Origin: a virus
DNA: 60,356 nt
Reading direction: 5' to 3' (one strand)
Virus record (IMG/VR): IMGVR_UViG_3300027593_000003
Location: 1-60,356 of that record
Every line of letters begins with the position of its first letter. The first letter of the stretch is position 1. The position numbers were made by a program, and so were the translations under genes. Shown one piece after another: positions 29,426-38,334 of the stretch. A model generated the notes under the pieces. That model was not told the DNA's origin. It made no database searches and saw only the letters and a list, made by a program, of their open reading frames with translations.

Positions 29426-31198
29426 ATGAGCTACCAACTTAAAGTAATGAATGATTCCCCGATTGGCTTCTGGCCTCTAGACGAGTTGTCTGGCACCACC
29501 GCAACCGACGTTTCTGGATGTGGTAATTCTGGAACTTATACTGGGACAATTTCTACAGGGCTAATTCCACTTGTTTCGGGCGGGGCAAATGGGTCATTGA
29601 TAACAAACACAAAGTACATTACGCTGCCAGTAACTAAAGACTATTACGGATCTACCGCCGATGGTGGATTTGCAGATAGCAACTCTTCAGATAATGCATT
29701 CTCATTAGAAACATGGATTTATCCTAAAATTACAACAACTGGCCTAACAACCATATTTGCCGACTCAACAAAGAATATAGGTATTTTTTATGAAAAAGGA
29801 AATATTGTATTTAAACTGGAGGCGGAAAGACTTGATTACACTTTACCTAATATTAGTCAATCTCATCATATTGTAGCCTCATACTCTATTACAGAAATGT
29901 CTTTATATGTAGACGGCAAATTTGCAGCAAGCAAATCTTTAACTAATTACAAGTTTACTAGCTCAACAATTACATTAAAATTAGGCCCAACGGGAAATGC
30001 ATCCGATTCATTTATTGTAGATGCCCCAGCAGTATATAGGTATGCTTTGGGCCTAGATAAAATTTTAGAACATTATAACTATTCTGGCACTACTTCACCG
30101 CTTCAAGTTTCTTACCCAGATAATGGCACCTTATTTGAAATATATGATGATAGCGTAAGCAAGCAATTTAATTTTGCCTATCCCGCCAACAAACCGCTAG
30201 AGATTTTTGCTTCAGAAGATTTAACTTACAATCTAGAAGAGAAATGCCTTGAAATTAATAAAACGGCCTCTGCAGCCTCTAAGAGCGTGGTTGTAGTAGA
30301 TGCCATAGCAATTCCTGCAGGATTTGATCTAGACTCCTCTAAGATAGAATGGAGCGGCGATAATGGGGTCTCTGTAAGAACCTCTACCGATGGAACAACA
30401 TGGCAAGCATGTGCTAATGGAAGATCAATTCCTCAATTTAAATTAGGATCATTTAGTTCTGAAAGAACCCTTTATCTTGAGATAACATTTACATCCTCAG
30501 ACACATCCAAATTTATTCCAAGACTTTATAATCTACTTCTATGCTTTTATAAAGATCAAATACTTTATTCAATAAGCAACCCTGACTATATTTATACAAT
30601 AGAAAGCACCCCTGGATTTGCCTCAAAAGATATAACTCTAGGAAGAATTAAGTACCCCATTTTATCCCGCCAAAAGCTAAATGGAGTCACAACGGCAGAC
30701 GGAGCAGGATTTAAAATTAACACGGCAGAATCAATAAAAACAATAGAGCTATTTTTAACCCTGTCAGACCTTACAGCAAACTCTATTATATCAAGCACAG
30801 CAAGCGGGGATTTTGTATCGGCAGGATATTCTTGGGCTGCTAATGGAACTATTACTAAATCTAATATATCTGCTATTTATGTCAATGGGATAGACAGAAC
30901 ATCTCAGACAAATGTAAATTCTGTATTTACAGCAAATGAGCTTTATCATGTTGTAATTGTAACAAGCGGACCAATTACAGGTCAGATACTATTTAATCAT
31001 GCAGCAACAGGTGGCCCTTCTAGTCTATATCAATACATCGCTTATTACCCAACCCCATTTACAGCCCCTACTGCGTTATCTCACTACAACATGCACATAG
31101 GAAGATCCGCCACAGTAGCAGACGATTCGTCCATAACATTGACAGAAAACTCTGTAGAGTTCTATGACAATGACTGGATTGTACTTCAAAACAAATAA
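29426..31198 (+). CDS. LamG-like (concanavalin-fold) virion protein
   Basis: The 590-residue protein starts at the leaderless ATG with SYQLKVMNDSPIGFWPLDEL, the typical opening of a LamG/concanavalin A-like lectin domain. SLETWIYPKITTTGLTTIFA and MSLYVDGKFAASKS complete the pattern over about residues 1-210. The rest is beta-rich, with a second similar module near the end (VIVTSGPITGQILFN). Such domains bind sugars, so this may be a receptor-binding tail or capsid decoration protein. It sits between the oxygenase operon and the head genes, with its own promoter. Confidence 0.7.
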   Translation: MSYQLKVMNDSPIGFWPLDELSGTTATDVSGCGNSGTYTGTISTGLIPLVSGGANGSLITNTKYITLPVTKDYYGSTADGGFADSNSSDNAFSLETWIYPKITTTGLTTIFADSTKNIGIFYEKGNIVFKLEAERLDYTLPNISQSHHIVASYSITEMSLYVDGKFAASKSLTNYKFTSSTITLKLGPTGNASDSFIVDAPAVYRYALGLDKILEHYNYSGTTSPLQVSYPDNGTLFEIYDDSVSKQFNFAYPANKPLEIFASEDLTYNLEEKCLEINKTASAASKSVVVVDAIAIPAGFDLDSSKIEWSGDNGVSVRTSTDGTTWQACANGRSIPQFKLGSFSSERTLYLEITFTSSDTSKFIPRLYNLLLCFYKDQILYSISNPDYIYTIESTPGFASKDITLGRIKYPILSRQKLNGVTTADGAGFKINTAESIKTIELFLTLSDLTANSIISSTASGDFVSAGYSWAANGTITKSNISAIYVNGIDRTSQTNVNSVFTANELYHVVIVTSGPITGQILFNHAATGGPSSLYQYIAYYPTPFTAPTALSHYNMHIGRSATVADDSSITLTENSVEFYDNDWIVLQNK

Positions 31199-31242
31199 TT
31201 TGTCTTATTGGTTGACAAAAGCTGGACTTTAGCAGGAAGTAA

Positions 31243-31251
31243 TGGTAAAAT
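31243..31251 (+). promoter_or_regulatory. Extended -10 near the 31260 start
   Basis: TGG plus TAAAAT (31246-31251) ends eight bases before the ATG at 31260, giving a leaderless or nearly leaderless mRNA. TTGACA at 31212-31217 is 28 bases away, too far for a standard -35 box. No ribosome binding site is positioned before the ATG. Confidence 0.45.
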
Positions 31252-31259
31252 AAATTACT

Positions 31260-31601
31260 ATGGATATTAACCGCATTAACAGCAAAGTCCTTGAAGAAGA
31301 AACAACTCTTGGGATATATGTTTGGGAAATGCCCGATGGCAGATGGATTGGAGACGACAATGGCAACTTTCTTTCGATCACGTCAAAAAAAGGAAATAGA
31401 TCCAAGGTCGATGCTTTGGCTAGAGAAGTTCGCTCATTCGGTATATACGAAGGCGGGCCTAAATTTCTTTCTGGAAGAAGGAAGATTGACGATGAGGAAT
31501 TCCAACACCAAAAGCAAAGACTCGACTGGGGACTAGTGCCAGACCCACTAGATATTGGAAACTATAAAGACGAAATGAAAAAATTGCGGGGGATGAAATG
31601 A
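31260..31601 (+). CDS. Conserved-looking protein before the portal gene
   Basis: The 113-residue product (MDINRINSKVLEEETTLGIY, then WEMPDGRWIGDDNGNFLSI) is predicted mixed alpha/beta and ends in a charged helical part (YKDEMKKLRGMK). It overlaps the portal gene by four bases (ATGA). Small proteins in this position are often head-assembly factors, but I cannot name a family. The overlap suggests a stoichiometric link with the portal. Confidence 0.6.
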   Translation: MDINRINSKVLEEETTLGIYVWEMPDGRWIGDDNGNFLSITSKKGNRSKVDALAREVRSFGIYEGGPKFLSGRRKIDDEEFQHQKQRLDWGLVPDPLDIGNYKDEMKKLRGMK

Positions 31602-33181
31602 GCGTAGAATTTCTTAATGAGGATAACTCAGAAAACATAATTAATATTTCAAACAATGCGGATTGGTTTTCTTTAAAAAAAGACGAAGTCAGCAACGACC
31701 CATTTGCAGCGGGCCTAGAAGATCTTAAAAAGGTAAGAGGCCTAGGACCAGCTTTTAAGCGCAAGATTAGCAGAGAGTTTTCTAAATCATTTTCTGGTAG
31801 AGAAGAGACGGGCACACAGCAAAATTTATTAGCACAAGCAATTACTGGCTATGCTATGTTTGACCTAGTAGAACCACCATACAACCTAGAGTACCTTTCA
31901 AAGGTATATGAGATTTCAACATATAACTATGCTGCAATTAATGCTAAGGTAGCAAACATTGTTGGGCTAGGCTATGATTTTATAGAGACAAAGAAAACAA
32001 ACGATGCCATTGATTCACTTACGGACGAAAAATCCCTTGAAAGAGCCCGTAGAAAGCTAAGCAAATTAAGACAAGATTTGCATACTTGGCTTGACACTAC
32101 AAATGACGAAGATACTTTTACCCAGACATTAATTAAAGTTTTTACAGATTACGAAGCAACAGGCAATGGATACATTGAAATTGGTAGAACCACAAATGGA
32201 AACATTGGATACATCGGTCACATCCCAGCAAAGACAATGCGTGTGCGTAGACTCAGAGATGGCTTTATTCAGCTTCTATACGGCAAGGCTGTTTACTTCA
32301 ACAACTTTGGGGACACAGAAACAGAGAATCCAATTGCTGGTCAAGAAGACCGCCCAAATGAAATCATTCATATAAAAAAGTATACCCCAATGAACAACTA
32401 TTATGGAGTTGCAGATATTATTGCAGCCCAGGTCTCACTTGCAGGTAACGAGTTGTCTGGAAGATATAACCTTGATTACTTTGAAAACAAAGCGGTTCCA
32501 AGATATATTATTACAGTAAAAGGCGCAAAGCTTTCTCCAGAATCAGAAAGAAAATTGCTTGAGTTTTTCCAGGTTGGACTAAAGGGAAAGAACCACAGAT
32601 CACTTTATATCCCACTTCCAGGAGACACCCCAGACTCAAAAACCGAATTTAAAATGGAGCCAGTTGAGGCAAATCCACAGGAATCTTCATTTAATATTTA
32701 TCGCAAATCTAATAGAGATGAAATACTTCTGGCCCACCGTGTCCCAATTAATAAAATTGGAACCCCCGAAGGAGTTAATTTAGCCGTAGCACGAGATGCC
32801 GATAAAACATTTAAAGAGCAGGTTTGCCGTCCAGCACAAATGATTTTAGAGAAAAAATTAAATAAAATATTTGAGGAAAAGACAGATGCATTAACCCTTA
32901 AATTTAATGAATTAACTCTTACCGACGAAGATACTCAATCTAAAATCGACGAAAGATATTTAAGAATGCAGGTAATTACCCCTAATGAAGTTAGAATTAG
33001 AAAGGGTATGATTCCTCTAGACGGCGGAGATGAAGTAGTTGATTTAAAGGCACAGGATGCAGCAGAGCAAAGTGCCCAGGCTGGAAATACAAGACAAAGA
33101 TCCCAAAACCGAGAGGCAACCTCACCAGATAAATCTGGAGAAGGACGAAATGCCAAAGGCGATGGAAGACAAGTTGACTAA
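31598..33181 (+). CDS. Portal protein
   Basis: The 527-residue protein shows portal hallmarks. There is an N-terminal region with DLVEPPYNLEYLSKVYEIST and YAAINAKVANIVGLGYDF, a clip/stem-like centre (FTDYEATGNGYIEIGRTTNG, HIPAKTMRVRRLRDGFIQL), the GVADIIAAQVSLAGNELSGR helix, and a long C-terminal region ending in a polar, disordered tail. Portals form the dodecameric DNA channel at one capsid vertex. The next genes (protease, scaffold and capsid) confirm the assignment. No terminase gene lies upstream, which is unusual in order. Confidence 0.85.
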   Translation: MSVEFLNEDNSENIINISNNADWFSLKKDEVSNDPFAAGLEDLKKVRGLGPAFKRKISREFSKSFSGREETGTQQNLLAQAITGYAMFDLVEPPYNLEYLSKVYEISTYNYAAINAKVANIVGLGYDFIETKKTNDAIDSLTDEKSLERARRKLSKLRQDLHTWLDTTNDEDTFTQTLIKVFTDYEATGNGYIEIGRTTNGNIGYIGHIPAKTMRVRRLRDGFIQLLYGKAVYFNNFGDTETENPIAGQEDRPNEIIHIKKYTPMNNYYGVADIIAAQVSLAGNELSGRYNLDYFENKAVPRYIITVKGAKLSPESERKLLEFFQVGLKGKNHRSLYIPLPGDTPDSKTEFKMEPVEANPQESSFNIYRKSNRDEILLAHRVPINKIGTPEGVNLAVARDADKTFKEQVCRPAQMILEKKLNKIFEEKTDALTLKFNELTLTDEDTQSKIDERYLRMQVITPNEVRIRKGMIPLDGGDEVVDLKAQDAAEQSAQAGNTRQRSQNREATSPDKSGEGRNAKGDGRQVD

Positions 33182-33198
33182 CCCTGCTCAACTGTTAT

Positions 33199-33227
33199 TT
33201 GCCTTTTTATCTATAAGTCGCTAAAAT
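33199..33227 (+). promoter_or_regulatory. Promoter of the protease-scaffold gene
   Basis: TTGCCT (33199-33204), a 17-base spacer and TAAAAT (33222-33227) lie seven bases before the ATG at 33235. No ribosome binding site precedes the ATG, so this mRNA may also be leaderless or have a one- to two-base leader. Confidence 0.5.
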
Positions 33228-33234
33228 TAAGCAT

Positions 33235-34569
33235 ATGAATATTGAAAAGTCCCTATGGACTAGCCATGGCAATGACATTAGTTTATCTGTCCCTTTCACA
33301 AAAGTAAACCGTGAAAAGAGAACAGTATCTGGTTTTGCTACCCTAGACAATATTGATCAAACAAATGATGTTGTAACCGCAGAAGCAAGTATTAAAGCAT
33401 TTGAAAGTTTCCGTGGAAACATTCGTGAAATGCACGGATCTCTTGCAGTTGGCAAAATGGTTTCATTTAAGCCAGAAACTTTTTATGACCCAGCAACTAA
33501 AGAATTTTATAATGGAGTATATGTAACAGCATACATTTCAAAGGGTGCACAGGATACCTGGGAAAAAGTTCTAGACGGAACCCTATCTGGATTTTCAATC
33601 GGCGGAAAGATTAATGAGTCAGATAACGAAGTTAATAAGGCAAGCGGTAAGACAGTAAGATTTATTAAGGACTACGATTTGATTGAACTATCAATTGTAG
33701 ATTCTCCAGCAAATGAACTTTGCAATGTTCTATCTATTCAAAAGGTAAATGGCCAATTGATATTTAAGGGAATTGCAACCGAAGTAGTAACAGAAAATAT
33801 TTTTTACTGTGAAGACAGTAACTCTGTTTTTATCTCAACAGAGAAAACATATGACTCACCAGTTTCTGGTAAGCCAGCACAACTAATTGGTTGGGTTGAG
33901 AGCTCAGATGTTAATAAAGCAAAAGAGATTGATAAGATTCTTGATGCGTACAAGCATTCAAGATTTACGTTGCCTGATACACAAACAATTGCAAAACAGG
34001 CAAACGCAGAAGGAGGTAATGAAATGTCAGACAATACAGAAAACGTAGTTGTAGAAGATGTTGCAGTTGATGCAGCTCCAGAAGCAGCCGTTGAAGATAC
34101 AGCAGTAGTTGCAGAAGATGCAGCTCCAGTTGACGCTCCTGCAGAAGCAGCAGCAGAAGACGTTCCTGCCGAAACTCTGGAAAAAGCAGCCGAAGTATCA
34201 GAAGATAAGGTTGATGAACCTGATTTTGCGAAGATGTTAGGCGATCTAAAAGGCTTTTTCTCAGAAACTCTAAATAAGGCATCTGAAGCAAATGCAGCAC
34301 AAGTAACAACAATCCAAGAGACTGTTGAATCTTTTAGCAAGAGCGTAGATTCTAGAATTTCAGAGTTGGCAGAACAACACAAAGTACTTTCAAGTACTGT
34401 AAATGATATCAAGAGCACGATTGATGGTGTACAAAAGCGTGTCGATGCAGTAGAATCAGAGACTGCAATTAAGAAGTCTTCAGATCTTGGCCGATCAGAA
34501 GAGGTAACAATCAGAAAATCTAAATGGAACGGTTCTTTCCTCGGTTCCGTAAACGAAATATTTAACTAA
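33235..34569 (+). CDS. Prohead protease fused to scaffold region
   Basis: Residues 1 to about 170 look like a capsid maturation serine protease of the S78/XkdF type: FTKVNREKRTVSGFATLDNI, a His in IREMHGSLAVGKMVSF and the Ser in LDGTLSGFSIGGKINE. Residues about 265-345 are acidic and alanine-rich, and 360-430 form a coiled coil, as expected of a scaffold that organises capsid assembly and is then digested. The gene lies between portal and capsid. A strong internal start at 34024 probably produces the scaffold alone, as in phage lambda's C/Nu3 arrangement. Confidence 0.8.
   Translation: MNIEKSLWTSHGNDISLSVPFTKVNREKRTVSGFATLDNIDQTNDVVTAEASIKAFESFRGNIREMHGSLAVGKMVSFKPETFYDPATKEFYNGVYVTAYISKGAQDTWEKVLDGTLSGFSIGGKINESDNEVNKASGKTVRFIKDYDLIELSIVDSPANELCNVLSIQKVNGQLIFKGIATEVVTENIFYCEDSNSVFISTEKTYDSPVSGKPAQLIGWVESSDVNKAKEIDKILDAYKHSRFTLPDTQTIAKQANAEGGNEMSDNTENVVVEDVAVDAAPEAAVEDTAVVAEDAAPVDAPAEAAAEDVPAETLEKAAEVSEDKVDEPDFAKMLGDLKGFFSETLNKASEANAAQVTTIQETVESFSKSVDSRISELAEQHKVLSSTVNDIKSTIDGVQKRVDAVESETAIKKSSDLGRSEEVTIRKSKWNGSFLGSVNEIFN
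34024..34569 (+). CDS. Internal in-frame start: separate scaffold protein
   Basis: Inside the protease gene, AGGAGG (34011-34016) lies seven bases before an in-frame ATG at 34024, far better than anything before the full-length start. The 181-residue product would contain only the acidic segment, the linker DEPDFAKMLGDLKGFFSETL and the coiled coil. Independent production of scaffold from an internal start is established for lambda Nu3. The sequence alone makes it likely here, but it has not been shown. Confidence 0.65.
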   Translation: MSDNTENVVVEDVAVDAAPEAAVEDTAVVAEDAAPVDAPAEAAAEDVPAETLEKAAEVSEDKVDEPDFAKMLGDLKGFFSETLNKASEANAAQVTTIQETVESFSKSVDSRISELAEQHKVLSSTVNDIKSTIDGVQKRVDAVESETAIKKSSDLGRSEEVTIRKSKWNGSFLGSVNEIFN

Positions 34570-34584
34570 GGTAGGTATAAAATA

Positions 34585-35634
34585 ATGAGCAATGAAACAT
34601 TAGAAAAGGCCGTAAACGCTGGTACTCAGGTATCAACAGGATTCGGTTCAGCAACTGGTGGAACAGGAGTACACGTAGCGTCTGAAAATGGCAACGGTGG
34701 ACTTCTAAACCCAGAACAATCTGCTCGCTTCTTAGATTATATGTTCGACGCAACCGTAATCGGTAAGGTCGCACGTACAGTTCGCATGAAGTCAGATACA
34801 GCAGAAATTGATCGTATGTCAGTAGGCGAAAAGCTTATGAAGCTTGCGACAGAGGCAGACAATACTGCTGTTAACTCAGCAGTAACTTTCTCAAAAATCT
34901 CTTTGACAACAAAGAAGCTACGCATGGACTGGGAGCTTTCAACAGAGTCTCTAGAAGATAACATCGAAGGTGCAGATCTAGAAGATCACATTGCACGTTT
35001 GATGGCGACACAAGCAGGAAATGACATCGAAGATGTTATTCTTAACGGTGACACATCACTTTCTTCAGACGCACTTTACAAGTCATTTGATGGCGTTGTA
35101 AAGAAGGCAAAGGCATCAGGTCGTGTCGTAGACGCAGCTGGAGCCGCAGTATCACGTGAAGTATTCAACAAGGCACTTAAGGCTATGCCACGTAAGTACA
35201 AGCAACGTCGTGGAGACCTTCGCTTCCTTGCTGGATCAAACTTGATTCAGGATTTCCTATATGCTAACAGCATTGGAACAAATCAGACAATCCCACAGGA
35301 CATCGCTTCAAGCGTAATCCGTGGAGGAGTCGCACCACTAGGTGGACCTGCAGGATATGTGGCACCATTCGCATTTGGTATTCCAATTGTTGAAGTTCCA
35401 CTACTTCCAGAGACACAGACTGGTACACACTCAGCAGCAACAGGATCACACGGAGATATCCACTTGACATTCCCAAATAACGTAGTTATTGGAATAAAGC
35501 GTGATGTAACCGTTTACCGTTTCTTCGTGCCACGTAAGGACACAATCGAGTACACAATGTATACTCGTGTTGGCGTTCAAATCGAGCAGGCAGACGCTTG
35601 GGTAGTTGTAAAGAACGTTAAGGTTGCTTCTTAA
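34585..35634 (+). CDS. Major capsid protein, HK97-fold type
   Basis: The 349-residue protein follows the scaffold gene by 15 bases. It starts with a polar stretch and then LLNPEQSARFLDYMFDATVI, followed by VRMKSDTAEIDRMSVGEKLM and KKLRMDWELSTESLEDNIEG, a pattern of HK97-fold capsid proteins. LMATQAGNDIEDVILNGDTS and the closing RDVTVYRFFVPRKDTIEYTM fit the P-domain and E-loop surroundings. A terminator follows, as expected for an abundant product. Its codon use looks biased to preferred codons (for example many CGT Arg and AAG Lys) compared with nearby fibre genes. Confidence 0.88.
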   Translation: MSNETLEKAVNAGTQVSTGFGSATGGTGVHVASENGNGGLLNPEQSARFLDYMFDATVIGKVARTVRMKSDTAEIDRMSVGEKLMKLATEADNTAVNSAVTFSKISLTTKKLRMDWELSTESLEDNIEGADLEDHIARLMATQAGNDIEDVILNGDTSLSSDALYKSFDGVVKKAKASGRVVDAAGAAVSREVFNKALKAMPRKYKQRRGDLRFLAGSNLIQDFLYANSIGTNQTIPQDIASSVIRGGVAPLGGPAGYVAPFAFGIPIVEVPLLPETQTGTHSAATGSHGDIHLTFPNNVVIGIKRDVTVYRFFVPRKDTIEYTMYTRVGVQIEQADAWVVVKNVKVAS

Positions 35635-35659
35635 TTAATTAAGAAATAGCCCCCGAAAG

Positions 35660-35685
35660 GCCCCCAATTAATTTTGGGGGCTTTT
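35660..35685 (+). terminator. Intrinsic terminator after the capsid gene
   Basis: GCCCCCAA (35660-35667) pairs with TTGGGGGC (35674-35681) around TTAATT and is followed by TTTT. An alternative upstream pairing is possible with a second run of C at 35660-35665 and G at 35676-35680. It probably attenuates read-through into the neck genes. Confidence 0.85.
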
Positions 35686-35701
35686 CATTTTAATTTAACA
35701 A

Positions 35702-35730
35702 TGCTATAATTGAGGAACCTAACAAAGGAG
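35702..35730 (+). promoter_or_regulatory. Promoter for the neck genes
   Basis: TGC plus TATAAT (35705-35710) is an extended -10. AAAGGAG (35724-35730) precedes the ATG at 35736 by five bases. The promoter restarts transcription after the capsid terminator. Confidence 0.6.
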
Positions 35731-35735
35731 AATAT

Positions 35736-36143
35736 ATGTCATTTGAGACATTGAAAGTAGCAGAACTCAGAAAAATTGCAGAAGACTTTGCAGTTGATAC
35801 TGATGGACTAAAGAACAAGGCCGATATTGTTGCCGCTCTTGCCGAAGAGGGAGTAACCTGGTCTGTTTACCAAAAGACTATTGAAGATATTGAAAAAGCA
35901 GCAGATGAATTTAGCGATGAAGCAGAAGAGATCCTCCCAAGGTTTAATCCTGATTCTCAGCCAGAAAACACGATGCTAGTTAGAATGACTAGAGATAATC
36001 ATAGATATGATATTCTAGGTTTTACTTTTACAAAGGAGCATCCTTTTGTCGCAATGACATCAGAAGACGCTCAAGAAATTTTTGACAAGGAGGAAGGTTT
36101 TCGCTTAGCAACTCCAAAGGAAGTTCAGGAGTACTACGCTTAA
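35736..36143 (+). CDS. Head-associated protein with HeH/SAP-like domain
   Basis: The first 40 residues (FETLKVAELRKIAEDFAVDT, then DGLKNKADIVAALAEEGV) match the helix-extended-helix fold of SAP, LEM or Rho N-terminal modules, which often bind nucleic acid. The C-terminal half (NTMLVRMTRDNHRYDILGFT, then FTKEHPFVAMTSEDAQEIFD) is a small beta-rich domain. Proteins of this type are commonly found between the capsid and connector genes of siphoviruses. A head-completion or DNA-contacting role is likely but unproven. Confidence 0.7.
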   Translation: MSFETLKVAELRKIAEDFAVDTDGLKNKADIVAALAEEGVTWSVYQKTIEDIEKAADEFSDEAEEILPRFNPDSQPENTMLVRMTRDNHRYDILGFTFTKEHPFVAMTSEDAQEIFDKEEGFRLATPKEVQEYYA

Positions 36144-36153
36144 CCTTTATTAA

Positions 36154-37134
36154 ATGGAAATTCTAGTAGGTTCAAATTCACCAGTAACGCACAAAGTGTT
36201 TTGGCAGGGGCAGCTAACTGATTCAGATAGCCTTCCAGTTGTAAAGATATATGACATTACAGAAGATCCAACAGTATCTCCTTCAATTAATCCAGGAACA
36301 ATACTTGCAACATTAACACCTGTAAAATCAGAAGTAGATGCGGGAACATATATAGTATACATTCCCTTAACCTACACAAATAGACAAAGGCAGTTAAGAT
36401 TAAATTGGTCCTATTCAGTAGGAGGAACTTCTACACAAAAAGACCATAAGGTGTATGTGCAAACCCCGTACACTGATATGAGTCAGGCAATTGACGCTTT
36501 GGGGTTGGGGTCTGACTATTCAGATCCTAATTCTAAATCATATTTTGAATTGTGTGCTGCAGAAAGATATGCTAGAAAATTAATTGAATCTTATACAGGT
36601 CAACAATTTTATTTGTATGATGATGTTCAGATTGCGTATGGATCAGGCTCTGATGTTTTGCCGTTACCTTATAAGCTAGCAGAGCTTCACGAATTATATC
36701 AAAACGATATACTGCTTTTAAATAATTTAACCAACGTAAATAATTGGACTTACAACACAATTGTTTCAGAGACTGGTTTTGGAATAAGAATAAATAGAGC
36801 CAATATGCTTGACAATACAGTATACATAGCAAACGGAATGGTTCCTCCATCAATAAACGATACCAGCAATGGAGTTTTTTCAAATGGGTCAACGTATAAA
36901 GTTCAAGGTAGATTTGGCTGGCAAGAAGTTCCAGATGAAGTTGATCTAGCGTGTATTGAATTAATGAGAGACTATTTCTCAAAAGACAAGGTATGGCGTA
37001 ACAAATACATGAAGTCTATAAAAACTTTTGATTGGCAATTTGAGTACAACTCGGGCACATACTCAGGGACTGGCAATTTGTATGTAGATCAGCTGCTTTT
37101 ACCTTACGTTATTAATAAAATGGTAGTTATATAA
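36154..37134 (+). CDS. Head-tail connector protein
   Basis: The 326-residue product has an N-terminal beta domain (about 1-105) and a C-terminal helical part resembling head-tail connector or adaptor proteins: MSQAIDALGLGSDYSDPNSK, AAERYARKLIESYTGQQFYL, then VDLACIELMRDYFSKDKVWR near the end. Such proteins attach below the portal. The gene position, third after the capsid, fits. It overlaps the following gene by one base. Confidence 0.7.
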   Translation: MEILVGSNSPVTHKVFWQGQLTDSDSLPVVKIYDITEDPTVSPSINPGTILATLTPVKSEVDAGTYIVYIPLTYTNRQRQLRLNWSYSVGGTSTQKDHKVYVQTPYTDMSQAIDALGLGSDYSDPNSKSYFELCAAERYARKLIESYTGQQFYLYDDVQIAYGSGSDVLPLPYKLAELHELYQNDILLLNNLTNVNNWTYNTIVSETGFGIRINRANMLDNTVYIANGMVPPSINDTSNGVFSNGSTYKVQGRFGWQEVPDEVDLACIELMRDYFSKDKVWRNKYMKSIKTFDWQFEYNSGTYSGTGNLYVDQLLLPYVINKMVVI

Positions 37135-37562
37135 TGTATGATCTTGTTGAATCTATACTTACTATGTTTATGGATGTCTATAAGCCAGTTGATTCGCAGG
37201 ATCCAGATACAGGCTCAATAAAAAAAGAATGGCAATATGACAGAACTGTATCGTGTAGCGCAAAGGGCAACATAAGCAACTCTGCTTCAAGCATTACTAA
37301 AGACGGACAAAAGTTTTCCAATAAGTATACTAATGAAGAAGTGTTACAGATTAGAACATCAGAGCAAGTAACATTAAGAGAAAAAATTACAAACATTAGA
37401 GACCATGATGGAAACACTATATGGGAAGAATTAAATTTTCCAACCAACACTCCTACAGTTTTTGAGGTAATAGGAACAACTCCAATGACAGACCCGTTCG
37501 GCGGCATAGTGGGATATAACTCTACTGTCAAGAGATCGGAAAACCAGACAATTGGACAATAG
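37134..37562 (+). CDS. Head closure (stopper)-like neck protein
   Basis: The 142-residue protein has a small beta-barrel pattern (CSAKGNISNSASSIT, VLQIRTSEQVTL, FEVIGTTPMTDPFGG) and starts MYDLVESILTMFMDVYKPVD. Size and position after the connector match head-closure proteins that plug DNA exit and join the tail. Sequence similarity is weak, so the call depends on gene order. Its end overlaps the next frame by eleven bases. Confidence 0.55.
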   Translation: MYDLVESILTMFMDVYKPVDSQDPDTGSIKKEWQYDRTVSCSAKGNISNSASSITKDGQKFSNKYTNEEVLQIRTSEQVTLREKITNIRDHDGNTIWEELNFPTNTPTVFEVIGTTPMTDPFGGIVGYNSTVKRSENQTIGQ

Positions 37563-38334
37563 CTCACTACTAGTTACTGCAGCCAGCGGATTACAAAAGG
37601 GTATGGCTGGGACTAAGGGTAAAATTTTACAAGACAGCACAGTGGCACAAATATCTGCTGCAGTTTATTATCACGCCCAAGTAGTGTCTAAGGTAACAAC
37701 AAATAAGACATTTGAAAAGAAATTCCAGTCAGTTATATTTAATCAAATAGAACAAGACTTTGGCCTATATGTAGACTCTCAAGCAAGAGTTAATCCTAAG
37801 TCTTTGCACCACGTATACGAATGGAAGAAGACTGGAATTAAAAGCGCTAGATTATTTGATCTTAGTATGACTCCAAAGAATGGCCTTTCCTTTACAATAA
37901 CATCTAATTTTTTGCCATCTAAATCAGCTGTCCCAAATAACTTTGGAAAAAGAAAACATGTGTTTATAAATAAAGCTTCTGTGATGGAAGCAGGGATGCC
38001 TCTAGTAATCCGTCCAAGGTACGCAGAGCGCTTAGTATTTGAAACTAGTACTGGAGTAGTATATATGCCTAAAGGGGCCTCTGTGACCGTTACAAGGCCT
38101 GGCGGAGGTAAAGCAACTGGAAGATTCCAGATAGCTTATGCACAATTCTTTACAGGTAATCTAGTAAACCTATCAATAAAAAATTCAGGATTTCAGAGGA
38201 TATTTAATTCAGCATTAACTAAAGCAATGAAAGTTCCATCTGATGTTAGAAAAGTTAAATATTCATTTAATGCTAATACATTAAATATGCAGGCAGAGTC
38301 AGCAATTGCCTCAGCATTTGGAGGTGCAGCATGA
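37552..38334 (+). CDS. Neck or tail-completion protein
   Basis: The frame opens with a TTG at 37552 that overlaps the previous gene; an ATG at 37603 is an alternative. The 260-residue product has QISAAVYYHAQVVSKVTTNK, then HHVYEWKKTGIKSARLFDLS, a pattern reminiscent of HK97 gp10-like tail-completion proteins but longer. It is basic overall. Gene order (connector, closure, this, terminator, tail tube) supports a neck role. Confidence 0.55.
   Translation: MDNSSLLVTAASGLQKGMAGTKGKILQDSTVAQISAAVYYHAQVVSKVTTNKTFEKKFQSVIFNQIEQDFGLYVDSQARVNPKSLHHVYEWKKTGIKSARLFDLSMTPKNGLSFTITSNFLPSKSAVPNNFGKRKHVFINKASVMEAGMPLVIRPRYAERLVFETSTGVVYMPKGASVTVTRPGGGKATGRFQIAYAQFFTGNLVNLSIKNSGFQRIFNSALTKAMKVPSDVRKVKYSFNANTLNMQAESAIASAFGGAA

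Noticed and set aside
31212-31251. TTGACA as the -35 box for TAAAAT before the 31260 gene
   Set aside because: The spacing is 28 bases instead of about 17, so only the extended -10 element was retained.
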